A stretch of DNA of 64,000 bases from Cryptomeria japonica (GCF_030272615.1 NC_081407.1:379214179-379278178), one strand, 5' to 3'; counted from the first letter of the stretch, positions 25,133 through 37,365 are shown. Made by a program: numbers and translations. The notes: generated by a model not told the origin, from the sequence alone.

Positions 25133-27718
25133 TCAAGAAATATAATTCACCTGATCATCTTTTTCTGATGGACTGCATACATGAACTTTTGCATCCCCTA
25201 TGTGGATCTTTTGATTCTGAAGACAAGGACTAGTGAGAGACAGAGGAACAAGCTGAGGACCAGCAGAGAGTACTGTTTTTGCAAGTGTTCTCCTCATGTT
25301 TCCAGCACAGCCATTTACCTGTCAGAAAATCAATGCTCAGGATTTCAAGGATGACAATTATTTAGGTTTACTTAATACTAGCATAGTCAAGAGGAAAATA
25401 CAGTGTAGAATGAAGAACTATATCCCTATCCCAATCGCCATAACCACATCTTCTGGTGACTATATATATCTAAAATATAAGCATAACTAAGATCGCCGAA
25501 GCTATAAGAATTACTTCTTGTTGCCTCTCAAGCCTACATGAACAATTAATAATGAGTACAAAAGGGTCCAAAGAGCTAAATGGTGCAGATATTTATTAGA
25601 GATCTAAACTAAAAACAAATGGTGAGCTAACGTGATGCAGGAGCATCCTAGGTGGATGATCAGCTTTAAAAAAAAATGCATATGGCCACAAAAGCAGTTG
25701 ACGTTGTTGGAACTGGTTTTGGGGAAATTCGTAGAAGACATATCAGATTTGCAAATAGAATATGCAACACCAATATGCAATATACACTGGAGGAACAGGT
25801 TTTGCAAAAAACCAAAAAATAAATTTTCGTAAACCCTAGAAGCTACCAGCTTTCAAAATTGAACACTGTACTGATTCTGCAACTAACTTTGCTGGGAAAG
25901 GATTTTGCATAGAGACCAAATTAAGACTTAAAACTTAAACATTGAGTACAGCTATGAAACAGATAAAATATTGTAAAAGATTATCTCAAACAATTGGTAG
26001 AATACATATACAGTAATGAAATTCAAGTTATGTTGCAAAGAGGATTTTGCACGTTAACACAATGAAGCATTAAACTTAAACCTTGGTGATTTCAAAACAT
26101 AGCATTTGACAACGAAACCAGACTTACAAGTTTTTGCAAAAAAACCCTGAAACTTGCCTTCGCAACTGAAACCTAGGTTTCAAATTAGCATACGGAATAA
26201 TGTGCATTATACATTCATAGACATTCTTTAGTGAGAGAAAAAAACTATTAACTTTGACAACACCCATAACACCTCAAACAGAAATGAAATACGTTAAACT
26301 CTATATCCTACTAGCTTTCAAATACGGTATACAGACTTAAAGACACCAAACAGAGCGATAATAATGTTTCCCCCAAGTGACAGTTAGCCCAAAATAACAA
26401 AATCAAATCATTAATATAATAAATGAAAATCAACAGCCATTGGCCTTAATCCAAGGAAAACTAAAGAAAATAGATTTATCAATTTCAAGGAGATCGCCAT
26501 TTAGCCTTACTCTCTAGTTTTTCAAAGAATAAAATGAACAATACATTGATACGGTTCCTGTAAACTATACCTTTGGGCTGGTGTTTGCATTATCCATATG
26601 GCTGAATGTCGCATTGGCATTGGAAAATTCGCATATTGACCAAGAATTGTAGCCTGCGATATGGCATCCAATGATTATAATCCAATACAATTTAGCCAAC
26701 AAAATGTTGTTTAACTATAAACAGTCAATATGTGATAGCCAATGAAATGGTGTTCAGCCATGAATGGCTTGTGCGCTATAACGAATGCAAAGATTGATTA
26801 CATAAAAGACCCAATCCCACATAGACGATTTATGCACATAGTACAATCCATTAGTTGTTTAAGTGCTTGACAAATGGTCTTACCAGTACAACATGCAACT
26901 CGCACACTTCCATTGTGCTATATTCCTATTAGTGTCATTTGAAAATATCTGCAGAGGAAACAATTTAGGTTCAAAGAAGTTCTGAATAATTTCAGTATGC
27001 ATTTGCAAGACATGGGATATTGTTTGTTTGTGGTATTATAATGAAATTGAGAGCAATATTGCTTTGAATTTGAAAAGAGAACGGCAACAACGTTACTTGA
27101 TAAATGACAAGAACTTATAATTTCCATTGGCAAATTCCTTGCAATCAAACATTGCAACAAAAATCCATAAAACAAAAACAAAGGGAAACCTAACCCTGAG
27201 TCCAGTCGTAGTTGTATGATGATTCAGTTGCTTGAGCTGATGGATCCACCTGTTTGCTGTTGATTTCCAATTTTTGTTGGATTAACACAGGTTCAGAAAA
27301 CTCAGTTTGGTCAGATGCTGAAGCATGAATCATGTGAACCATATTCTTGAGACATTCCTGGGCTTTAGACATGCAAACTAACTGATCAGAGGTGATACAA
27401 ACAGAAGGAAAGCTATTATAAGAAAGGTGGTTATGTTTTATGTTTATAAACTCACTTGCATATAGTTTGCTTGAAGTTGTTTTTGTATAGATACTGGAAG
27501 ATTAGGAAGATCAGTTGGTTGCCGAAAGTACTTATTTCTCCTGCTCCTTGCTGTAGGGCAACTAATTGAATAGAGTGCACAAATCTCTGTATATTGCTCA
27601 CAATTTCTTAAACCCAAAATGTTGCTTTGTTGTTGATACAGATTAACAATGCAGTAGGAAGAAATATGATTTATTTTGACAAAATTGAAAGACAATGGAT
27701 TGTTGCAAGGGTTTTATT
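25133..27718 (-). CDS. 3' part of an unrecognised spliced gene (exons A-D)
   Basis: Four minus-strand exons join in phase. Exon A ends at 27456 with donor CAA|GTGAGT; its start is unsure, and an in-frame stop lies just above 27718. Exon B 27381-27195 has acceptor CTCTGATCAG| and donor CAGG|GTTAGG. Exon C is 26653-26571 (TCGCAG| and AAAG|GTATAG). Exon D 25318-25133 follows TGACAG| and ends in TGA. The joined frame is hydrophilic (ARSRRNKYFRQPTDLPNLP in A, SSYNYDWTQ at the end of B, NANATFSHMDNANTSPK in C, SAGPQLVPLSLTSPC in D). I do not recognise it. It lies about 1 kb downstream of the RPA-like gene on the same strand. It may be a host gene next to the transposon, or host sequence captured by it. 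Intron C-D is 1,252 bp. Confidence 0.5.
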
Positions 27719-28688
27719 AAGTTGAATAATGTATTTATTGTATACTTGTAAATGCAAGTAATATTGTGGGTAGTGAATGCAGGTGAGAAGAATTGTAAAA
27801 GGAAAAGACATAGCAATTTATGATATGTGCATGTAGTATGCAATGAAAAAAATGCATGGATATAGACTTATTATAAAATGTATACCATGGTAAGATTTTT
27901 TATATGAATACATGAATAAAATTGGTTAAGAAGTATTATGAAACATGATAGTTGTGTTCAAATGTCTTTTGTACAATGCAAAAAGAAATAGCTTTTTATT
28001 TTTGTTTTGAATATTATTATTTGTGGATAAAGAATCTTGAAGTTTTAAAAAATTGTATAAATATTGAAACTATAGGAATTTAAACAGTAATCAAAGATTA
28101 TAAATAACAGAAATAGTTGTCCACATAGGTAAGCTAGTATTTATGGGAAAGCAAAACTTCATGAAGTATGAATTGACATGAGAGCCTGAGAAAATAGCCA
28201 AAATGTCTAATAATGTGACCTATAAGGTGCTTATTGTGTACCAAGGAATGTGAAGTATTGAACAATGATTACGATAGATATAGCAGAGCTGGAATGATTT
28301 AGTTTTGATAAGACATAAGTGCAAAATACATATAGAGGTGTTGATAGTAGCACTATTCAAAACATAATAGTTGTCTGAGCCGATTAGTGACTTTAAAGTA
28401 ATTATGCATATATGTTTCTTCGATTGAGACAAAAGACATGACTTTTTACTGTTCTTTGTATATAAAACTAGGCTAGATTATAATTTTGAAAACAATAATT
28501 CAAAGACGATATGGCCATGGTGAGTAGAATGCATCATTCTTTTGCTTTAGATGATGATGTCCCTGCAGATTTTGTATTTGGATCGGTGTCACAAAATTAG
28601 TATTATATTAAATGTCATAATGTATAGAGATATATGAAATAGAAGAGGTGTAAAAGTATTGTATTTACCTTTGTGTAGCAGTTGTCGG
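27719..28688. other. Spacer between RPA-like gene and exon A
   Basis: AT-rich with no clear ORF. On the minus strand a donor-like AAAG|GTAAAT (near 28665) and an acceptor-like CTGCAG| (near 28563) suggest an intron in the 3' untranslated part of the RPA-like transcript. Upstream exons of the exon A-D gene could also hide here, but I could not place them. Confidence 0.35.
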
Positions 28689-30125
28689 CTATTCATCAAT
28701 GTGTTTGGCTTCGGTGATGGTATTGTTTTGGTTCAATCTGAAAGAACCTGTGATTGTAAAGTCTCTTAGCATAAATATTATTGCTGATTTATCTTTGATG
28801 TAGTCTTCATAGGTCATGTTTTCAAGAGCAGGCAGAAGCTGTTGGATTATTGGTTGTTCAATAGAACAATGGATAGCTTGATTGCTGTCAGGTGTGATAG
28901 TTGCGCTGAGATGGAGAGAGTATTTGTAATTGATATCTTTATCACATATTGTGCAATGGGTAGTTTCTTCTTCAAGCATTCCGTAGTCGTCGAACTTGTA
29001 GTTGCATTTGGGGCAATATGCATGAAATGGATTGGAAAAAGGATTTATTACTTTTAAGATCCCATGAACCTACAAGATAAGTTTAACTTTTAGCAAGAGG
29101 AAAAAATATTATTATAAATTGAAGAGTAGAATTGTGTGGAAATAAGTACCTGAAATGTTGTATGTAGTAGTGCATTGAGTCTGTCAATTGTTCTTTTATC
29201 ATTCAATCTGCATATAGTTGTTGATAAACCTGTCCGAAGTGTGTTTTTTAAATCTGTTCTTTTAATAACATTTCTAAACAGCATTGCTGGGATTTCATTT
29301 CTTTTGAGTTTCTCTTCAATTGTTAAGTAGTGGTGTGCAAAATTTGGATGTAATAGTAGCTGTTTACCAGTAAGAAAATTAGTTTTGTTGAAAAGAGAGT
29401 AAAAAATTAAGAAGATTATGTGAGGAAGAATGAGGATAGTTTCGTACCGTTGCCTTGTCCATGTCGCTGAAGCCATCTTTGATTTCAATCATGTATTGGA
29501 AAACTTTTTTCTTTATTGCAACAACCAATGCACCAATTGTTCTAGTGGCATATTCGTTTGTGCTTGTGAGTAACTGTTTGATAGTTGTACCTAGAATAAA
29601 GTTGTATTGCTTACAGATACTTGGTTTGGTCTCCACCACAGATGATTTTTTAAAAATCAATATACAATCGCAATCTCCGCGATCATAGTCTGTTTTTGCA
29701 GTGATTTGAAATCCTGTTATAGATATTCCTGATCCTGGAATAATCTTGTTTTCATATTGTTGGACAAGATTACTGGGTACATTCAATGTAATTGTCATTT
29801 CTGCCTTCAAATCTGTTAGATCTGCACGTAAAACCTCGTGTGTTTTGTTCACTTTGTCTAGTGTTGCTTTATAGACTACAAGAACATCACCTTCAAACAT
29901 GTTTCCGGCTTTTCTTGCATTCAGATCTTCAATTGACATACAATTTTGTGTTTTTGTTTTTGATCTATAGCAAATAAAATCAGATGTTTTTAATACTGGG
30001 AAATTGGGTATAAATATTTGTTGAATAGAAATGAGGTTATGTGCTTACCTTTTTGGTGTTTGTTGTTGCTTTGGCTGTTCTTGCGTCAACTGAGCTTGTT
30101 TTGTAGGGCTTGTGCTCAAGTCCAT
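28689..30125 (-). CDS. RPA-like single-strand DNA-binding protein, four exons
   Basis: Exons on the minus strand are 30125-30049, 29964-29448, 29359-29150 and 29069-28689. Donors and acceptors are AG|GTAAGC/CTATAG|, ACG|GTACGA/AAACAG| and CAG|GTACTT/TTGTAG|. All phases agree and give 394 residues with no internal stop. The N-terminus is Gln/Lys-rich. An OB-fold-like region follows (GSGISITGFQITAKTDYD). The C-terminal part has a zinc ribbon, CPKC then CTIC 17 residues on, as in the RPA large-subunit C-terminal domain. It would bind single-stranded DNA during rolling-circle transposition. Plant Helitrons commonly carry such genes; a host RPA copy is the alternative, less likely given the position 149 bp after the transposase stop. 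Confidence 0.8.
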
Positions 30126-30274
30126 TGCTTTGCTGCTAAAAAAGTGTACAAATAGTTGTGTTATAATATTATAATTATAATTTTGGATTGGACTATATAA
30201 GACTATATTTTTTTGTATAATGTTTGCTAGTTGGGCGGGTTGTGGTTGTGGTTGGTGACATGTTTATTATAGTA

Positions 30275-33200
30275 TTAGGTGATATTATTGTGTTGGGTAT
30301 GATGAATATTTATGAAAGTAGCAAGGTGATCAGTCCAATAGGCTTCTGATTTGTATATAGAACATATATTTGCAGCAGAATTGGACCAAATGTGATCTAT
30401 TAATGGTTTGTTTAGACTGTGTGCTTCGTTTAATAGAAATTGCAATTTGTGTATTTGCATTTGATGTAGAAGGATTTTTGTAGTTTTGTTTTTATTGCAC
30501 ATGTCAATATTGAAATCTCCTACAATGTATAAAGGATTTACTGTGTTTGCATATGTGACTACTTCATTGATGATTGTGGTAATTTCTAGTATTGGAGCAT
30601 TGGGTTTTGTATAAATATTACAGATATTGATTTCATTGTTAGGTTGAAGTATTGTGACTGTTATGGCCTCAACATTTGTTGTTTTGTGTTCTTTTGTTCT
30701 GGACAGTAACAAATGTTTTTTAGTTAAGGTTGATATGCCATGTATGTTATGTATAGTATGACTATGAAACTGTTCAAAGACATTGTTGGTTTGAGAGGGA
30801 TTCATGTGTAGTTCTTGTAAACACAAGATGTCAGATGACATTATATCATAGTCATTGACAATGTCATTTATATGGGCTTTTAAGCTACGAGTGTTTAATG
30901 TGCATAGAAGCATTTGTGATGTGTTATTTGAACATGTGATCTCATTTTCAAATTGCCATTGTGCATCTGATTCAAGGCGAGACATTTCTAGGCATATCTT
31001 TTGTTTGACTTTGAAATTTGTTGGATTTAGAGGTTTGAGAAGAAATAAAGATTCAATAGATCTTGTTCGCGAAAGTGCTGTGTATGTTAAACCATGTTGT
31101 TTTATGCCAGTTGGGTCAAAAGCTAGGCCTTGCATTGTGAGTCCTTGTGATCGATGTATGGTTCGTGCACATGCTATTTGTATTGGGAACTGTTTTCGAA
31201 TAACAATTTTTGTGTTTGTCAATATTTTCTGTATGGGCTTAGCAACTCTGAGTATGGGCACCCAATCTTTATCAATGTGCTGGACATAGCAATGTGCTAG
31301 TTTTTTCTTTTGCTGTTGTCCAATTTTTGAGTCATTAAATTTTATCCAAATAATATCAAAATCCTGGTGTTTTGTGTATGCTTTAAATATTCCATCTGAT
31401 CCATTTACCAGGCCGTCTTGTGTGTTGTAGTTTCCTACAAAGATTTCTACGAGGATATTTGGTTTTAAGTTTATTTGAGTTGGTAGAGCGGTTGTATGGT
31501 TATATAGATGGATCGCATTGTTGTTTTCCTCTTGTTCATCGATTGCATTTAATACTATTAATTCGCCAGGTATGATAGATAGCATATTATTATTATGGAT
31601 ATCAACGTCCTTTCTCCTATAAAATAAAAAAGGGAATGTTGGGTCAATGGGTGGTGGGCGGAAGCAAAAGTAGTTTAGATACTGTAAATCATCATCTGTT
31701 TGTTGACCTATTCTAATTCTGTTGAGGACTGAGATGAACTTGGTGTCTTTTTGCCGCATTGTTGTTTTTAACGAGTAGCATTTTATGTTGTCTTTCCAAA
31801 AATTGTAAGGCATAAGTTCTGTTGAAGTTGGGGCATTTTCAAATACAACAGAGTCAAGTACAGGTTGTGCTTGATAAAGGTCACCACAAAAAATCGTATC
31901 AAGATTTCCAAAGTATACAGTAGGCGTTTGCATTATATCACGTAATCGTTTGTCAATGTAGCGTAAAAATGTTGATCCTACTAGTGATATTTCATCTATA
32001 AGAAGTACATGTAATTGATAGTAATGCTTAGACATTGCATCTAGTGTTTCAGTGTTTAATGGAACAAATTCTGACTTGTTGAAAGGTATGTGAAATGTTG
32101 AATGTAATGTTGTTCCACCTATATTGTATGCTGCTTTTCCTGTGAATGCAGTTATTAGGCCCTTTGGTTTCTCTGGGTCATTGTCAATTGAGTTATTGTA
32201 GATGCGAAGAAGTGCTTGGTAAATGGCCTTTGCAGTAAAAGTCTTTCCAGTTCCAGCTCCTCCTGTCAAGAACAAGTGCAATGGAGCTTTGATGTTTTTT
32301 AATTTTTTCATTATAATGTCCTTGACAATTGTTTGTTGTTCTTTGTTTAACATTTGCCTCAATTTGTAATAGTCATTGTTGTCCATAATTTGTGGGTGTT
32401 GAGAAATTTCGAATGCATTGGGGGCTATGTTATTAATTTTGTTGCAATGTACGGTTTGCATATCTTCATGCATGTCATATTGTTCATTATGTTTACTTGT
32501 TTGACCTATGGAGGATTGGGTATGAGTGTTATTGTCTTCATAGTTAATTTCATGAATAGCTTTTTCAATGTCACCCCATGTAGCATTTATATTGTATGTA
32601 AACTTTGTACAGTTTCTTTGAATTGTTTTTTCATGAAGTAAATAGGCATCTTCCCATGTATTGACATTTTGTTTCAATGTATGTTCGTTTATTATGAAAG
32701 GCACGTAGAGTAGTAATTGATCTCTACAATGATTCTCTAAATCAGTATGTTTGTTGAAATTGATAAAGCGTATAACATTTGGTTTAGTCTTTGCATTGAT
32801 TTTGTTGCCTTTTTTGTTGTACTTTGAGACAAATTCTGCAAGACAAATGTGTGCAATTGCTTGAGGTCGTTTTATGTAGTAGTCAATTAAAGAGTTACAG
32901 ATTACATTTTCTGACTCATCTGGTTCCTTATTTAATAGTTCGACAGGTTTCAATATAAATGTGCGGTTGTTGTCAGATCTTGTGTCAATAAATATACATT
33001 TTCTTGAGCTATCATTCAATGGAAGTGATAGAACAATGTAAGCAGCTTGTTGTGATGACATTTGTTGTAGGTTGAGCAAGGTGTTTCCAAGTTTGCTTAT
33101 CATTTTTATTGCATCAATATTGTCTTGTTGGTGCTCTTTGCATATTCTTTTGAATGCTTGTGTCATTGACTTATCAACCTTTGCCATGTATGAGCTACAG

Positions 33201-36169
33201 TACATTGCTGCAGCATATGCATTAAGCACAAATTGTGCATCTGTATTTGCTTTCCAGAGCTGTGGGATTTTTCTCCCAAAGCTATTGTTCCATGTTTCTT
33301 ATGGCTTCCTTTGTAAGAAGATAGTGGGTCTATGGATTGTAGACCTCAAAGCAATTATGTACTCATCTTCGGCAATGTCTAGTTCATTTAAGAACATTTG
33401 GAAGGTGAATGAAATGTTATAGTTTGTTGTTTGCAATTTTGAAAGAATATTGTTGGCGATTGATATTATTGTTTCGTTCTTTTCTGTTAGTGGTTCTAGT
33501 ATCATAGTTTTTTGTACTGGTGGGAGTGGAAAATTGTATCTACAAGCTCCATTTTTTGATCTCCTACACTACTTTGTATGATGATGCTTGTGTAGTATGG
33601 CTATGCTAGGTTCTAGGTGTTCAGTTGCACATGTAATGTACTTGTCAACGAACTCTATAATACTTGAATTGCTATGTTTTCCATAAATTGGTGCATCTTT
33701 TACCCATATCAAAAAATGGTCATGCTCATTGCCTCGATTTTGGAATTCAGTTACAGAGAAGTAGTCCAATACATTTCCAAAGAAAGAGTCATCTGTACTT
33801 ATTAGCTTTTTTAGTGCATTTATTCTATGTCTATAGTAGCATGCACAAGTGACTGGATCTCTTTTGATGAGTTGAAATTTATCTATTTGATTTATGTTGT
33901 AAGCTTCTTCTTGTTGTAATGTTGATTGATGCATGTTGTGGAGTTCTTGAAGTGTGCTTGTCAAAGCATTCCAATTTTGTTCAGCACTAGTGAAAGTGAG
34001 GAAAAAAGTTGGTGGTCCTAATTGGTGTATCATTGCAAATACATTTTTCTTTAGTTGGTGTATGTAGTCAGGTGATATTCTTATTCTTTTGAAGTCAACA
34101 TAGCCAATATCTGATTTCAACAATTTTTCTAGGTTTGGTTTATGTTTGATGTCTTTTGCTAGTAGCTTTCTACCTTTCAATTGGCCTTTTCGGATTCTAA
34201 TTGACATGGTAGACAATACTTGTTGTATAAGTATTTTGATGGTTTTGAAAAATAGGTTGGTTGTATGGTATGCGAAATGTCTTTGTGAATTTGACAATTC
34301 CCATTGTGCAATTTTTTGGTAGCTAAATCTTTTGACAATGTCATCATCACGCGGGTTGCCGAAGAAAAGTGTAGGAAAGTTCATTTCCTCAGCATATTTG
34401 TCTTTAAAGATTCCAATAGGGTAATTATCTAGTGTGGGTGCAATTTCTATGATTTTATCCTGCATTCTATGTATACATGCAGACTCAGTGAATCCATGTA
34501 TCAAAGTTTCAGATGGATTTTCTTGTTCTAAGTCACTTTCTGACTCAATTTCAGTTGCACTAATTTCAATATTGTTTTCATTTTCACTGTTGCTTTGTAC
34601 AGCTTGTTTCCAATCATTGTTTATTTCAACATTTTCCATTATGTACAATGTAGTTTTTGTTAATTGGTCAAGAGCTTGCATAACCATATTTGGTCGCACC
34701 ATTCTTGTTTGGAATGCATTTTTATATTCCAAGCATCTTTTTAGAGATATAGCAATTGTTGATGTATTGCTAACTGATTGTGGCAATGCTTTTTGTATAA
34801 TGTTCATGTTAACTGGAACATTGATGATAGAGCCTGTTAATCCCATTTGAGATCTTTTGTATCCTAGTTCCCAAATTTGGGCAAATGCAATTCTAAGTGA
34901 GACAAGGCGTTCTTCTAGTTGTGTTAATATTTGTACATACTGCAATGGTTTATTTGTTCGCATATTATGTGGTGTAGCATAGTTAGGTGTAATTGATTGT
35001 TTTAATGCAATATGGCATTTGCAACAAATTGAATTTGTTAATACAACATTATTGGATTTGAGTAGTTTGTTGTATGTATGTTTTTGCTTTTCTGTGAAAA
35101 TTCTAACGTCTTTTTTGAAACATAGTAGTTGGCAAATTGAACATGCATGTTTTGGTGTGTCTAGGATTGCAGTTTGGAAAATTTCTATTGGCGATAGTGT
35201 TCTCCTCTTTTTTGAACTTGAACATATTGGTGTATGGTTGTTTTGCATTTGTTGTTGATCTTCGGAATTCAGGATTGTATCTATATGTTCGACTTTTTGT
35301 GGTTCTACTAGGTCCATTGTTTCATGTTCTTTGGCACTTCTAATCAATTTCTTCAATTGGCGCAATGAAAATATTGGTTGGGAGTTTGTTTTTTGTCCGT
35401 TGTATTCTTTAGGTGTATCTGTGTTGATATTTCCTGGGCTTTTGTTTTTTGTGCTCATGTTACTATTTTCTGGCCTTTGCCTTTTTGTAAATTTTATTAA
35501 TTCATCCTTTGTATTAGTTCTGATAGATTTTTTGACATCTCTCAGCGTTATGGTTTGTTGGAATTGCAGATTTTGTGTTTGTAATCTTAAAAGTGGTTCA
35601 AAATGTCCTGCAAGTGGATTTGCATCATGGAAGAGGATGGAATACGATTGTCTATTTGGTGATGGGTTGGAATGGTAGTACTTTTTCCCTATGGACATTG
35701 ACCAAAGACATATTTGTATATTTAGCCACTTGGATAGCCATTGTATACAAAATATGTCTCCCCATAATCCATTCTCTTGGCCAATTGTAGTTGGTTTTGT
35801 TGTTAATCGCATTCTTCGAAAGTATGTCTCGGGATCTTGTATTTTGTGTAATTCATATAGAGTTTGAGGATTTAGTTCATGGTTAAATGAGTTGATTGCT
35901 TCTATTTCACCTTTTGCAAGGCAACTTAAGAAGTAATCAATGGTTCCGATCCGCAGTTGTGTTGATGTGTATTGATGGTTTAGTAGGTATGATAATGAGT
36001 CAAACAGGCAATCTCCAATATTGTATGTAAATGCACTTTTTCTATATAGACCTTCTTTTTGTAGTACATTGTCAATGCTGACAATTTGAGGTTTGCTTGT
36101 AATATTGTAGTTGTCTACGTCAATAATTTCTATTTTTTGTTTCTCTAGTTGCTCTCTTGATCTCTTCAT
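30275..36169 (-). pseudogene. Helentron OTU-Rep-helicase-endonuclease protein with two stops
   Basis: One frame of 1,964 codons starts at ATG 36169. Domains in order: OTU cysteine protease with GDCLFDSL (Asp53, Cys54) and His in GHFEPL (~189); CxxC zinc pairs (~343-385); Rep motif PPTFFLTFTSAE (~719); HUH motif NEHDHFLIW (~816-818); two-tyrosine motif YCSSYMAK (~990 and 994); helicase Walker A GGAGTGKT (~1300), Walker B LLIDEIS and terminal motif TYTALSRTRS; and an endonuclease/exonuclease/phosphatase domain from LNTRSLK (~1752) with LQE, GDFNID (~1883) and TDH (~1944). TAG (33569-33571, codon 867) and TAA (33299-33301, codon 957) interrupt it, both between HUH and tyrosines. There is no frameshift. 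Length and catalytic sets are otherwise complete, so decay is recent or bypassed. Confidence 0.88.
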
Positions 36170-36287
36170 TTTTTTTGATAAATGCACAATTGTTGTCTTA
36201 GACAAATGAGACCTTGTAAGTATGATGTATATGTGGCTAGAAGCTGTAAATTTTGTTTGTTTGTTACTAGGAGACTGTTTTCCTTTT

Positions 36288-36532
36288 CGTGATATCTTCT
36301 CCTAGTTGACAAAATCAATATTGTTAGAATCATATAACCGTAGGCAAACTGATCTTTTTTTTTTATTGTTCGCTAACTAATTTTTCATATAATATAATTC
36401 CTATTTTATTTTATGAGAACTCTCCGTACATGCGATGTCTTCTCCTAGTTGATGAAATTGACACTACCACTAGGATATGATTGCCAGGAAAGCAATCTTC
36501 TTTTTATATTGTTACGTAACTAGATTTAATAT
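36288..36532 (-). repeat. Two ~95-bp direct repeats upstream of the transposase gene
   Basis: 36288-36382 and 36432-36532 share 'tcttctcctagttga', an A/T block, 'gcaa..c.gatctt' and a final 'ttattgtt.cg.taacta', spaced about 144 bp apart. They lie just 5' of the Rep-helicase start codon, so they could be promoter or end-binding repeats. Similarity is imperfect. Confidence 0.5.
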
Positions 36533-36548
36533 CAAGGTATATTGGACT

Positions 36549-37365
36549 TTAACATGCCATATTTTATCATAGCAATTTTTCAAATTCAAGAAACAATGAA
36601 GCATTAATTTCAAAATACAGTTGTTTGCTTAAAATTTGATTTTGGAACATGAAAGCAAACTATAGACTGCTAACTATAAGGAATAGAAAATGAGTGAAAA
36701 AGCGTACCTTGTAATATGGTGTTTGATAATCCAGTAGACTTGTTCCTTGTCTTAAATGTTGCTGCTATTTGCAATTAATAGTTTTCTTTTCTATGGATGA
36801 CAAAAGGAGAAACATATTAGTATTCATAATTATTGAGAAGAATAATAATAGAATATTTCAATATTTTACAGAAAATCAGACCATCATATAAAAAATATGC
36901 AATAGATTTTTTTGATAGTATTTAATTGGTTACCTATGAAACCAATCAACTTGGTTTCTTGCAAGTTCTGCCACTATTCTAGCATTGTGAATAATGAACA
37001 ATTATTAAGAATGGTAAATTAGACTAACAAAGTTTGGAACTAAAATCAGGGTAATTACAAAAGCCCTCTTGACCTAAACAAAGCTCTTATGCTAAAATAT
37101 CTACTTACGTGAATAAAATGCCAACCTGAAAGTGGAGTTTGAATGTTAGTATAAGAATTGTTAGATGCTATCAATGCTTGGAAAACCCAAATTATAAAAG
37201 ATAAGCGGAAACATAAGGGGAAAAAATTGAATTTTCTTACAAATACATGACACAATTGCAAAGAAAATTTAAGGCCACAAGGACTTTAAGATGCCAGATT
37301 TTATCATTGTAATTTTTGAAATTCAAGAAACATTGAAACATCAATTTCAAAATACAGTTGTTTGA
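36549..37365 (+). repeat. Pair of ~85-bp direct repeats (36549-36636, 37279-37363)
   Basis: Both read 'ggacttta..atgcca.attttatcat', 'ttcaaattcaagaaaca.tga' (one base different) and 'atttcaaaatacagttgtttg'. A weaker third match ('ttcaaattcaaggaacaatgcag') lies at about 24798-24835, on the other side of the transposon and in the same orientation. They may be fragments of one small repeat, or structures related to the Helentron ends. Confidence 0.6.
36713..37133 (-). other. Possible small exons upstream of the transposase
   Basis: On the minus strand three short blocks are bounded by good splice signals: about 37101-37117 (TTTCAG|...CAC|GTAAGT), 36980-36941 (AGAATAG|...CATAG|GTAACC) and 36773-36713 (AAATAG|...ACAAG|GTACGC). 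A further acceptor-like ACTTACAAG| lies near 36220, just before the transposase start. They could form a spliced 5' leader for the transposase transcript. No RNA evidence is available and short signals occur by chance. Confidence 0.25.

Larger units (their letters stand above)
28689..36300 (-). mobile_element. Helentron-type rolling-circle transposon (minimal extent)
   Basis: Two adjacent minus-strand genes define it: a long OTU / HUH Rep / PIF1-like helicase / endonuclease protein (36169-30275) and an RPA-like gene (30125-28689), 149 bp apart. In the Helitron superfamily an apurinic-type endonuclease fused behind the helicase marks the Helentron branch. Canonical plant Helitrons have Rep-helicase plus RPA but no endonuclease. 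Helentrons usually insert between two Ts and have short asymmetric inverted repeats and a 3' hairpin. I could not find these ends, so the coordinates are only the minimal coding extent. Paired direct repeats at 36.29-36.53 and 36.55/37.28 kb lie upstream. Confidence 0.85.

Noticed and set aside
30855-31289. 144-codon plus-strand frame, and other plus-strand frames within 29.4-36.2 kb
   Set aside because: Antisense shadows of the Helentron protein and RPA-like gene, which have full motif support on the minus strand.
33230-33568. Intron between two halves of the Helentron protein
   Set aside because: The interval keeps the same frame and conserved Rep sequence (for example NFPLPPVQKTMILEPLTE), interrupted only by two stop codons.
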